From Firmicutes bacterium AM31-12AC (lineage in GTDB: Bacteria; Bacillota; Clostridia; Lachnospirales; Lachnospiraceae), in contig QUJA01000023.1 in NCBI GenBank assembly GCA_003480425.1, forward strand, positions 1 through 42,078: a stretch of 42,078 nucleotides of DNA, read 5' to 3'. Of this stretch, positions 33,008 to 40,859 are shown piece after piece (the first letter of the stretch is position 1; each line of letters begins with the position of its first letter). The position numbers and the translations under genes were made by a program. The notes below the pieces were generated by a model that did no database searches, was not told the DNA's origin, and saw only the letters and a program-made list of their open reading frames with translations.

Positions 33008-33877
33008 TTATCGATGTTCGTATTCAATTTCTATTGTTTCTCCTGCTTTAATCTCATATGCTTTTCCATCCACCTGCATCCATACGTCCACACAAGTCGG
33101 ATTGTAAATATAGTCGCCTGTCGCAGAATATACTAATGATTTCACGGCATTGATATATTCACAGATTTCTCCATTTGTCGCATACCAGATTTCCTCACGG
33201 TTTCCCACTGTCTTTAAAAATCTCTCAATTTCATTCCATTGATTATAGGAATCAAATTCATACGCATGCCCCCATAGATAATATAACCATGGCTCCATAT
33301 ATCTCTCTTGATTAATTGCTTCTAAGAACTTATCTAATAACTCAAACATTTTTTCATCGGTATGATGACAAGTCGGATGCCACGCCAGAAAATCTTGTGG
33401 CAAGGAAAATGCGTATGTTGGTTTTGTTGTTCTCGCATATGTGATTCCACAAAGTTCTGCCACCTGCTCTACCTCGGTACTCCAGATTCCGAACGGATAT
33501 GCCATACCGGTCACCGGATGTTTCACCAGTTCTTCCAGTTCTTTTCTACACTCTGTAATCTCGTAGGATACCATTCCAACAGGAACTTTCGTCAAATCCG
33601 GATGTGTCATGCTGTGTACTGCAATCTCCTGATTTTTGTATATTTCCGCAATTTTGTCTTTAGAAAATTTATTATGATTTACTCCGGTGCCTCCCTGAAC
33701 AAGCCAGTCATTATCTCCCATAAGTCCTGGATTCAAGTTAAATGTTCCTCGGATTCCATATCGTTCCATTAATGTAATCAGCTGTTCATCCTGCGTAACT
33801 CCATCATCGTAACTCATCGTGAATGCCTTTTGCTTTCCTCCCGGAAATAACATGACATCTCTTCTTAATCTCAGCAT
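33008..33877 (-). CDS. Polysaccharide deacetylase family protein, predicted cytosolic
   Basis: NodB-type carbohydrate esterase fold. Motif 1 SYDDG (Asp pair, about 22-26), motif 2 AVHSMTHPDLT (HxxxH type, metal ligands), then MAYPFGIWS and YYLWGHAYEFDS at the end. The ATG at 33877 follows AGGAGGAGTGGAG, giving 289 aa and no signal peptide. It is therefore likely to deacetylate imported oligosaccharides inside the cell, fitting a cluster for acetylated pectin. The substrate is inference from neighbours. Confidence 0.85.
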   Translation of the reverse strand: MLRLRRDVMLFPGGKQKAFTMSYDDGVTQDEQLITLMERYGIRGTFNLNPGLMGDNDWLVQGGTGVNHNKFSKDKIAEIYKNQEIAVHSMTHPDLTKVPVGMVSYEITECRKELEELVKHPVTGMAYPFGIWSTEVEQVAELCGITYARTTKPTYAFSLPQDFLAWHPTCHHTDEKMFELLDKFLEAINQERYMEPWLYYLWGHAYEFDSYNQWNEIERFLKTVGNREEIWYATNGEICEYINAVKSLVYSATGDYIYNPTCVDVWMQVDGKAYEIKAGETIEIEYEHR

Positions 33878-33919
33878 ATCTCCACTCCTCCTGTCTGATT
33901 TTGAATCTCTACAATGCAC

Positions 33920-33953
33920 TTCAGCCATACAGACAAAATGCTGTATGGCTGAA
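33920..33953. repeat. Perfect 13-bp hairpin between GH105 and deacetylase genes
   Basis: TTCAGCCATACAG and CTGTATGGCTGAA flank an 8-base loop. No T-run on the minus strand, so it is more likely an mRNA-processing or stability element inside the operon than a terminator. Confidence 0.7.
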
Positions 33954-33967
33954 AATCTTTTCTATTT

Positions 33968-35086
33968 TTATAAGTGTAACAATGCTTCTGCAAGTGCAAG
34001 GATTGTCAAAGACTGACCGTATGCCATTGGTGCAATAAGAATATTTTTATAATGCTCTGCATTCATTCCCATTCCTGTTCCACCGGATACATTCAAAACT
34101 GTTCCGTCTTTGTCTATATTTTTCATAATTCCCTTAATTGCTTTCTCTGCACATGGAAGATAAGAATCATCCAGAATTCCCATACGGATTCCTTTTAAAA
34201 TACCGCATGCAATCGCTGCTGAACCGGATACTTCCTCGTAACTGCTTGCATCTGTCAGGACTGTATGCCACAGTCCACTCGGAGCCTGCAATTTCTTAAG
34301 TGCTTTTACCTGTGCTTTATATGTATCAACAATAATTGTCTTTACTCCAGGATTCAATGTTCCTTTAAACATATCAATGTAATCCAAGATTCCTAATGTA
34401 AACCAACTGTTTCCACGGCACCAGAAAATCCCACCGAAATTATTATTTCCATTGAATGTCCATCCATGATAGAATAATCCGCTCTTTTTATCATACAGAT
34501 ATTTAATGTGCATCAATACCTGATGGATTCCTTCGTTGATCCACTCTTCGTTCTGATATTTCTGTCCCATTTTATTTAAGAAAAGAACTGTCATAAATAA
34601 TGTATCTATCCACATTTCATTTTCATTGAGACGCACGCCCTGACGATCTCCGTTTGCACTTGTCACATGCTGGAATCCGCCTTCTTTTGTTCTTGGAATA
34701 CAGTTCATCAGCCAGTCAGCCCAATCGAGACAAAGTTTCTCAAACTTCGCATCATGACAATATTCGTTGAGCTCTGCCAAAGTCAAAAGCGGTGTTGTTG
34801 TGTTGATGTTTCTGGATGGAAGTCCCTGCTCCATATTCTCCACAAACCAATCCTGAAGAAATTCTTTATATTTCTCATTCTTATCATATTCCATGATTTT
34901 TAATAATCCGTACAGTCCAACTCCCTGCGGCCAGTCCCACTCACGGATTCCAAAGTCTCGTTTGAAAAATCCGATTGCTTCACCTCCATCTGAAAGTTCC
35001 TTCTCATTATCCGGGCCTTCCAGATTTAAAAGCTTCTCAATCACAAGATCTAATTTTTTTCTCAACTCTGTTTCTTTAATATTCAT
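33968..35086 (-). CDS. Unsaturated rhamnogalacturonyl/glucuronyl hydrolase (GH105/GH88)
   Basis: A 372-aa (alpha/alpha)6-barrel glycosidase that removes the 4,5-unsaturated uronic acid left by pectin lyases. Family text: IREWDWPQGVGLYGLLKI, ITLAELN-like region with HVTSANGD, NEMWIDTLFMTVLFLNKMG (the Asp of WIDT is the expected catalytic residue), FGGIFWCRGNSWF, SGLWHTVLTDASSYEEVSGSAAIA. No signal peptide, so cytosolic, acting on imported fragments. Overall length and motifs favour GH105. It supplies the unsaturated uronate to KduI. Confidence 0.93.
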   Translation of the reverse strand: MNIKETELRKKLDLVIEKLLNLEGPDNEKELSDGGEAIGFFKRDFGIREWDWPQGVGLYGLLKIMEYDKNEKYKEFLQDWFVENMEQGLPSRNINTTTPLLTLAELNEYCHDAKFEKLCLDWADWLMNCIPRTKEGGFQHVTSANGDRQGVRLNENEMWIDTLFMTVLFLNKMGQKYQNEEWINEGIHQVLMHIKYLYDKKSGLFYHGWTFNGNNNFGGIFWCRGNSWFTLGILDYIDMFKGTLNPGVKTIIVDTYKAQVKALKKLQAPSGLWHTVLTDASSYEEVSGSAAIACGILKGIRMGILDDSYLPCAEKAIKGIMKNIDKDGTVLNVSGGTGMGMNAEHYKNILIAPMAYGQSLTILALAEALLHL

Positions 35087-35102
35087 ATTTTATAAAACTC
35101 CT

Positions 35103-36407
35103 TTACATGAGTCCCAGAACTGTTGGCAGCCATGTGCTGATTGCCGGTACAAATGTAACAAATAATAATGCGACTACAATTGCACCAAAGAATGGGATTA
35201 ATTTTCCGATAACATCTTCTACTTTTAATTTTGCCACACTACATCCAACGAACAATACACTACCAACAGGAGGTGTGATTGTACCGATTGAAAGGTTCAT
35301 TACCATCATTACACCAAACTGGATTGGATCCATACCGATTGCTGTGATAACCGGAAGGAAAATTGGTGTGAAGATCAAAAGTGCAGGTGCCATATCCATG
35401 AATGTTCCTACAATCAAGAGAATTATATTGATCATAAGAAGAATCACGATCTTGTTATCTGAAACTCCAAGCATCAGGTTACTAATTGCCTGTGGAAGTC
35501 CTGTAAAGGACAGTACAAATGACAATACAGAAGATGCACCGATGATTAACATAACAATTGTTGTTGTCACTGCCGCATTTACCAGAATGTCTTTAATCTC
35601 TGATAATTTAATGCTCTTATAAACAAATACTGATAAAATAAACGCATAAATTACAGCTACTCCTGAAGCCTCTGTTGGTGTAAAGTATCCTGATAAAATA
35701 CCTCCGATAATAATTACGATCAACAATAAACTTGGGATAGAATCTAAAATTGTTTTGCCGACAACAGCTGCTGTCATTTTTTCTCTCTTAACTACATAAC
35801 CATGTTTTTTACCATAAATGAATGCTACGATCATGCAAAGGAATGCCCATAATAATCCTGGAATCCATCCTGCCATAAATAATGTAGCTACTGCTGCTCC
35901 GCCACTTGCTGCTGAATATACGATAAATGCATTTGTTGGAGGAATCAACTGTCCAACAGGTGCTGTTGCAATGTTACATGCTGCTGAGAATTTTTCATCA
36001 TAACCTTCTTCTTTTTCAAGAGGTCCCATAACTCCACCTACTGCTGTTGCAGCGGCGATACCTGATCCTGACAGAGAACCAAACATTGCATTTGCAGCAA
36101 CATTTGTCAGAGCCAGCGAACCCGGAACTCTTCCAAGAATCAACATTGCTAAGTTAATCAAACGTTTCGCAATACCACCACTACTCATCAACTGACCTGC
36201 AAGGATAAAAAACGGTACTGCAAGTAATGTAAAACTATCAATTCCACTTGCCAGCTTCTGTGCGGAAATAAACATTCCAAACTGTGGATTCAGGAACATA
36301 ACAATAGTAACAAGTGCTGCTGAAATAATACTGAACGATACCGGAACGCTCATTGCCAGCAGGAAAAAGAATACGATAACCAGTACGATTGCTGCTTCTA
36401 TCTGCAT
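35103..36407 (-). CDS. dctM: TRAP transporter large permease (DctM/SiaM type)
   Basis: The 434-aa, roughly 12-helix channel subunit of a sodium-dependent TRAP importer. Shown by the DctM pattern: VPFFILAGQLMSSGGIAKRLINLA, GSLSGSGIAAATAVGGVMGP, GQLIPPTNAFIVYSAASGG, YFTPTEASGVAVIYAF and SIGTITPPVGSVLFV. It starts immediately after the dctQ stop. Context (GH105, kdu genes) suggests uptake of uronate oligomers. Confidence 0.96.
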   Translation of the reverse strand: MQIEAAIVLVIVFFFLLAMSVPVSFSIISAALVTIVMFLNPQFGMFISAQKLASGIDSFTLLAVPFFILAGQLMSSGGIAKRLINLAMLILGRVPGSLALTNVAANAMFGSLSGSGIAAATAVGGVMGPLEKEEGYDEKFSAACNIATAPVGQLIPPTNAFIVYSAASGGAAVATLFMAGWIPGLLWAFLCMIVAFIYGKKHGYVVKREKMTAAVVGKTILDSIPSLLLIVIIIGGILSGYFTPTEASGVAVIYAFILSVFVYKSIKLSEIKDILVNAAVTTTIVMLIIGASSVLSFVLSFTGLPQAISNLMLGVSDNKIVILLMINIILLIVGTFMDMAPALLIFTPIFLPVITAIGMDPIQFGVMMVMNLSIGTITPPVGSVLFVGCSVAKLKVEDVIGKLIPFFGAIVVALLFVTFVPAISTWLPTVLGLM

Positions 36408-36884
36408 TTATTTCTCCTCCTTTGTCTCTTTTAACTCTTTCACAAAACGGATCAGACGCTCTCCGGAATAAATAATCATCAATACTCCGCAGATTGGTAC
36501 TCCGACATAGTAAAACTGCATTGGAATTCCCATAGCCGGTGACAACTGTCCGACTGCATTTATTGTTACCATGATTCCACCTGCGATTAACACGAATGCG
36601 CTGAGGAAGAGAACCAGAATCTCAATAAAAATCTTATTTCTTAAACTTCCTTTTTTTGTAAATGTACTTGTAATAAATCCGATTGAAATGTGCTGTTCTT
36701 TTCCGTATGCGTATGGAACTCCCAGCATTGTCAGCCAGATTAGTGCATATCTCAAAAGTTCTTCTGTCCATGAACTTGCATTATTTAAAACAAATCTTGT
36801 AAAAATCTGCCAGAAACATCCGACAACCATTACTACAACAAGGAATGCCAGAATGTATTCCAAAACTTTATTTAATTTCTTCAT
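36408..36884 (-). CDS. dctQ: TRAP transporter small permease (DctQ type)
   Basis: A 158-aa, four-helix small membrane subunit. Family text: ILAFLVVVMVVGCFWQIFTRFVLNNASSWTEELLRYALIWLTMLGVPYAYGKEQHISIGF, then two further helices (ILVLFLSAFVLIAGGIMV; YYVGVPICGVLMIIYSGERL). It forms one complex with dctM and dctP. Its stop codon abuts the dctM ATG. Confidence 0.95.
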   Translation of the reverse strand: MKKLNKVLEYILAFLVVVMVVGCFWQIFTRFVLNNASSWTEELLRYALIWLTMLGVPYAYGKEQHISIGFITSTFTKKGSLRNKIFIEILVLFLSAFVLIAGGIMVTINAVGQLSPAMGIPMQFYYVGVPICGVLMIIYSGERLIRFVKELKETKEEK

Positions 36885-36895
36885 TGTTCATCCCC

Positions 36896-37918
36896 CTATT
36901 CTGCGTAACTCTGAATGTCATCATAAAGTGCCTGGTAATCCTTGCCTTTTCCACAGAACTCCTCGTGGATTGGCTGTACTGCTTCAATGAAAGCACTCTT
37001 GTCAATGTCTCGATAAACATGAACACCATGTTCTTCTGCTTCTTCCATAGCCTCATCCATCATTCCATTGTACAGCTTCTTAAAGTTTTCATTTGTCTTC
37101 TCAAGACACTCAACCAGATAATCCTGCTGCTCTTTTGTCAGGCTATTCCATTTCTTTGTACTGATAATATAAATATCCGGTGAATACTGATGCTCTGTAT
37201 ATGTATAAGATGAAACCAAATCTTCATGTGCATCTACTGTCAATGCCAGCTCTGTATTTTCAGCTCCGTCTACGATTCCCTGCTGAAGTGCTGTATATGT
37301 TTCACTTCCTGCCATTGGCACCGGAGAACCACCCATAGCCTGAATCATTTCCATAGATGTTGAACTTGGCATAGAACGGATTTTTTTACCTTTTAATACA
37401 GATGGGTTATCGCAAACTGCATCTTCTTTCAAATAAAAGTTTCTTGCACCGTTTGCATAGTATCCAATTGCAATATAGCCCTGATCCTCTGTTGACATAA
37501 ACAGGTCTTTTACTGCCTGACTTTTTTCCATTGCTGTGTAGTAATGATCCTGATCCACAAACAAATATGGTACTGCAAAAATAGAATAACGATCTTCAAA
37601 CTGTCCCAATGTATTTGAACTTACTTTCGCCATATCCAGGATTCCTGCCTGAACCATCTCAATTTCTTCTTTTTCTGAACCAAGCACACCACTTGCGTAA
37701 ATATTTACGTCCAGATTCATCGAATCATCTTCTGCTACAAACTCAGAAAACTTTGCAATAGAATCTGCAATTTCTGAACCTGCTGCCTGGTTATGAGCCA
37801 GTCTGATTTCAACCTTATCTGTGCTGTTAGCACTTACAACCGACACAAATGTTGCTGCAACTATACACAATCCGACTGCGGATACTGCGATCCCAATCTT
37901 TTTCTTTATGCTTCCCAT
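36896..37918 (-). CDS. dctP: TRAP transporter substrate-binding protein (DctP type)
   Basis: A 340-aa extracytoplasmic receptor. The N-terminus is a signal peptide or anchor (KKKIGIAVSAVGLCIVAATFVSVVSA) with no clear lipobox. Then EIRLAHNQAAGSEIADSI, VNIYASGVLGSEKEEIEMVQAGILDMAKVSSNTLG, GARNFYLK, LKGKKIRSMPSSTSMEMIQAMGGSPVPM, YTALQQGIVDGAENTE and the C-terminal EEFCGKGKDYQALYDDI. The Arg in KIRSMPS is the expected carboxylate contact of the family, in line with a uronate ligand. AAAAGGAGAG precedes the ATG. First gene of the TRAP-GH105-deacetylase-rhaM run. Confidence 0.95.
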   Translation of the reverse strand: MGSIKKKIGIAVSAVGLCIVAATFVSVVSANSTDKVEIRLAHNQAAGSEIADSIAKFSEFVAEDDSMNLDVNIYASGVLGSEKEEIEMVQAGILDMAKVSSNTLGQFEDRYSIFAVPYLFVDQDHYYTAMEKSQAVKDLFMSTEDQGYIAIGYYANGARNFYLKEDAVCDNPSVLKGKKIRSMPSSTSMEMIQAMGGSPVPMAGSETYTALQQGIVDGAENTELALTVDAHEDLVSSYTYTEHQYSPDIYIISTKKWNSLTKEQQDYLVECLEKTNENFKKLYNGMMDEAMEEAEEHGVHVYRDIDKSAFIEAVQPIHEEFCGKGKDYQALYDDIQSYAE

Positions 37919-38004
37919 GTTACTCTCCTTTTCTCTAAAGCCTTCCCAACTTTGCCCTCATTCTTTTTAACCGGTCATAAGAATGAATGGTTTTATTTTT
38001 ATCT

Positions 38005-38032
38005 TGTGCACGTTTTCATGGCTTGTATTTTA
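38005..38032 (-). promoter_or_regulatory. TRAP operon promoter with cre-like site
   Basis: Minus strand extended -10 TGCTAAAAT (its TAAAAT at 38032-38027). Just downstream is TGAAAACGTGCACA (38018-38005), one mismatch from the CcpA cre consensus TGWAANCGNTNWCA. This placement would allow glucose repression of the TRAP operon. The 37919-38234 gap has no gene. Confidence 0.45.
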
Positions 38033-38105
38033 GCACATACATAGGTGCATTTTTACTCAAATATTGCTATAATCCCTGTTTTTCAATATATATTGCACTC
38101 ATTTT

Positions 38106-38149
38106 TGTCTAGAATTTATCAGTCTTTTGTTGTAAGATGATTCTAGACA
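38106..38149. promoter_or_regulatory. Long-spaced inverted repeat between dctP and the second AraC gene
   Basis: TGTCTAGAAT (38106-38115) and ATTCTAGACA (38140-38149) are perfect 10-bp arms 24 bases apart, followed on the plus strand by a T6 run. It could be an operator shared by the divergent genes or a transcription attenuator. Confidence 0.5.
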
Positions 38150-38234
38150 GAGTTTTTTATCACTGTTTATATACAGCATATTAACAATTTTGAAGCTATT
38201 ATAGAATCTTTTTTTTAGAAAGCAGGTACATTTT

Positions 38235-39122
38235 TTGGAAAAAATAACATCTTATTGTTCGATTGATGGAATTTCTCTGGAACACATGATTCGATATGGA
38301 AAATTTGATATGAGAGTAAAACATTTTCACGACGAATATGAAATCTTTTACATTTTAGAAGGCGAACGACTTTTCTTCTTTAATAACAGAAGCTTCGTTG
38401 CCAAGAAGGGGGATTTAATCCTGGTAGACAGTAATCTAATCCATATGACCAAGTCTTTTTCCAACGATACTTCCGGTCATAATCGAATTATTTTATATGT
38501 GACGAGTGAAAAAATGCAGGAGATTGACAATACTTATCCATCCCTAAAACTTGTGAAATTTTTTCATAAACATACCGGAGTCTTTCATTTAACTCCGGCA
38601 CAACAAGATAATTTTATGAAGTTGTATTACTATTTTAAGCAGGAATGTGCAAAGCGCCAACACGCATACAAACATGCTGTGGAACTTGCAGTCATCAACT
38701 ATTTACTTTCCCTTACTCGTGACTTGGGAAATAGCCATGGCGAAGAACCACAGGTTCCGACTGATGGGAAATACAAGCATGTTTATGAAATTGCCGATTA
38801 TCTTTCCCAGAATTGTGAACAGCAATTGTCATTGGAAGAAATTGCTCAGCGATTCTACTTAAGTAAATATTATGTCTGCCGATTATTTAAAGAAGTCACC
38901 GGCTATTCTATCAATGAATATATAAATATCCATCGTGTTCAGAAAGCTCAGTGGTATCTTACAGAGACCGACTTGAGCATCTCTGAAATTGCCGGCCGGA
39001 TAGGTTTTGGAAGTATGACACATTTTGAAAAAATATTTAAAACCTATACAACTATGACTCCTTTAAAATATCGTAAATCCGGTCATATTTTTGCACCTTC
39101 CGAATTACCGATAAATCCGTAA
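38235..39122 (+). CDS. AraC-family transcriptional regulator
   Basis: A 295-aa regulator, probably of the divergent TRAP operon. Cupin sensor: MRVKHFHDEYEIFYILEGERLFFFNNRSFVAKKGDLILVDSNLIHMT (about 26-72). C-terminal AraC domain: LSLEEIAQRFYLSKYYVCRLFKEVTGYSINEYINIHRV and LSISEIAGRIGFGSMTHFEKIFKTYTTMTPLKYRKS. The start is TTG 38235 (AGCAGGT upstream). An ATG at about 38286 would cut the sensor short, so TTG is preferred with some doubt. Confidence 0.9.
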   Translation: MEKITSYCSIDGISLEHMIRYGKFDMRVKHFHDEYEIFYILEGERLFFFNNRSFVAKKGDLILVDSNLIHMTKSFSNDTSGHNRIILYVTSEKMQEIDNTYPSLKLVKFFHKHTGVFHLTPAQQDNFMKLYYYFKQECAKRQHAYKHAVELAVINYLLSLTRDLGNSHGEEPQVPTDGKYKHVYEIADYLSQNCEQQLSLEEIAQRFYLSKYYVCRLFKEVTGYSINEYINIHRVQKAQWYLTETDLSISEIAGRIGFGSMTHFEKIFKTYTTMTPLKYRKSGHIFAPSELPINP

Positions 39123-39138
39123 ACGGATACTGTATACC

Positions 39139-39162
39139 ATAAACAACTCTGTTTATAGATTT
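39139..39162. terminator. Small hairpin between convergent genes
   Basis: ATAAACA/TGTTTAT around ACTC, then AGATTTTT. It overlaps the stop of the convergent isomerase gene. Probably a weak terminator for the AraC gene. Confidence 0.5.
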
Positions 39163-39965
39163 TTAAGGTATTCGATATCTTTTTTATCTGTCTGTGGATT
39201 CATCTCTTCTCTTAACAGATACATATCTGGTCTGTGCTTATGCAGCCATTCGGATATTGCCTGATACTGGATCACACCTTCTCCAAGAAGTGTCGGGCAA
39301 TACTGTCCGTTTTCATCTAATCTGAAATCTTTGATGTGCATTGCTTCAATATATTTTCCAGCCTCATTAAGCCATTCACTCCAATATGTATACTGATTTG
39401 TAGTATCTGGAAATTCCAACAAATTAGATGCATCGAAAATCATTCGCAAATGTTTTTCATCCTGAATCTGATTCATTACATCTAAAATTGCCTCCAGATT
39501 TTCAAGTGGATGCCAGTACACCGGCTCTATTGCAGCTTTTACATCTAATCTTGCAGCTTCATCCACAATTCTTTTTACACTATCCATCATATGCGGATAC
39601 CAGATTTTTTTCTCTTCTTTACTCAGATGTGGATATGCTGTCTCTGTTCCTACAACTGTTGCTCCAAGTTCCTTGTTGTATGCCAGGCATTTTTTAAATG
39701 TCTCTACTGCCTTTTCTCTGACCATATCATTTGGATTTCCCAGATCCATATAACATCCAAACACCGGTATCTCAATCTCATGCTTTTCAAACTCTGTACG
39801 TATTTTTTCAAGATGTGCCAATGTAATATCATCATAGCTGTCAATTTCTGCAAATGCTTTTGGCAATGCCAACTGTGCACAGTTGTATCCTCGTTCATGT
39901 AATGTCTGTGCGAGTTCTTCAATTTTCATTTTTCCATAATCATGGGCTCTTACTCCAATTTTCAT
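39153..39965 (-). CDS. Sugar phosphate isomerase/epimerase (xylose isomerase-like TIM barrel)
   Basis: A 270-aa AP-endonuclease-2-type TIM barrel. Features: MKIGVRAHDYGKMKIEELAQTLHERGYNCAQLALPKAF, VFGCYMDLGNPNDMVREKAVETFKKCLAYNKELGATVVGTETAYP, AAIEPVYWHPLEN (metal Glu), MIFDASNLLEFPDT (metal Asp), YIEAMHIKDFRLDENG and LLREEMNPQTD. The metal-binding Glu/Asp/His/Glu set is visible. ATG 39965 follows AAGGAGAAG; an extension to 40085 is rejected. The exact substrate is unknown; context suggests an uncommon uronate or ketose step. Confidence 0.85.
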   Translation of the reverse strand: MKIGVRAHDYGKMKIEELAQTLHERGYNCAQLALPKAFAEIDSYDDITLAHLEKIRTEFEKHEIEIPVFGCYMDLGNPNDMVREKAVETFKKCLAYNKELGATVVGTETAYPHLSKEEKKIWYPHMMDSVKRIVDEAARLDVKAAIEPVYWHPLENLEAILDVMNQIQDEKHLRMIFDASNLLEFPDTTNQYTYWSEWLNEAGKYIEAMHIKDFRLDENGQYCPTLLGEGVIQYQAISEWLHKHRPDMYLLREEMNPQTDKKDIEYLKNL

Positions 39966-40112
39966 TATCTCTTCTCCTTGCTTTCCAATGTAATCGTATT
40001 TTATCACCTCTCTCCTTCTGGCTTCTTGTTCTTTCTTATAGAAAATCTTGAATATTTTGACCTTATCATGCAATATTATGAACACTTCTTCAAATCATGT
40101 TGTTTTTTCAAA

Positions 40113-40141
40113 TTGAAATCAGTAAGATGAACTCATAATAA
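40113..40141 (+). promoter_or_regulatory. Promoter upstream of eda
   Basis: TTGAAA (40113-40118), 17 bases, TAATAA (40136-40141). The upstream region includes TTGAATATTTTGA (40048-40060), identical to part of the first AraC promoter. Confidence 0.5.
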
Positions 40142-40179
40142 AAGAATCAGAATAAATGATTTTGGAGGATTTTAAGAAT

Positions 40180-40818
40180 ATGAATGATATTTTAAATCAG
40201 CTTGAAAAATGTATGATTGTACCTGTCGTTGTTTTAGAAAATGCTAAAGATGCAAAGCCTCTGGGCGAAGCTCTTTGTAACGGTGGTCTTCCATGTGCTG
40301 AAGTAACTTTCCGTACAGAAGCAGCAGAAGAATCTATTCGCATTATGAGCGAAAGCTTTCCTGACATGCTTGTCGGAGCGGGGACAGTTCTCACTACAGA
40401 GCAGGTGGACCGAGCTGTTAATGCAGGAGCAAAGTTTATTGTAAGTCCTGGATTTGATGAAGAAATCGTAGATTACTGCCTGGAAAAAGGAATCACAGTT
40501 CTTCCTGGATGTGCTACTCCATCTGAAGTTGCCAAAGCTGTAAAACGTGGGCTTGAAGTTGTGAAATTTTTCCCTGCAGAACAAGCCGGCGGGCTTCCAA
40601 TGATCAAAGCTATGGCTGCGCCTTACACTATGGTTAAATTTATGCCAACCGGCGGTATTAATCCGGAAAATGTAAAAGACTATCTTGCATTTAATAAAAT
40701 TTTTGCATGTGGTGGAAGCTGGATGGTAAAAAATACATTGGTAGAAAATCAAGAATTTGATAAGATCTGCGAGCTTTCTAAAGAAGCAGTCACAATTGCA
40801 AAATCTATCCGCGGATAA
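40180..40818 (+). CDS. eda: KDPG/KHG aldolase
   Basis: Class I aldolase splitting 2-keto-3-deoxy-6-phosphogluconate into pyruvate and glyceraldehyde-3-phosphate. From ATG 40180: IVPVVVLENAKDAKPLGEALCNGGLPCAEVTFRTEAA with Glu41 and Arg45, VGAGTVLT (65-72), SPGFDEE, LPGCATPSE, and VVKFFPAE with the Schiff-base Lys near 129. Then KFMPTGGINPENV and GGSWMV. All active-site residues are present and 212 aa is normal. The in-frame ATG at 40156 is rejected because GGAGG lies between it and 40180. Followed by kdgK after 41 bases. Confidence 0.96.
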   Translation: MNDILNQLEKCMIVPVVVLENAKDAKPLGEALCNGGLPCAEVTFRTEAAEESIRIMSESFPDMLVGAGTVLTTEQVDRAVNAGAKFIVSPGFDEEIVDYCLEKGITVLPGCATPSEVAKAVKRGLEVVKFFPAEQAGGLPMIKAMAAPYTMVKFMPTGGINPENVKDYLAFNKIFACGGSWMVKNTLVENQEFDKICELSKEAVTIAKSIRG

Positions 40819-40859
40819 GTTATAACACACAGGTAATTATTTTAAGAGAGGTTAACACA

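Noticed and set aside
40234..40830. 198-codon minus-strand open frame
   Set aside because: Antisense to eda, no start signal or family resemblance.
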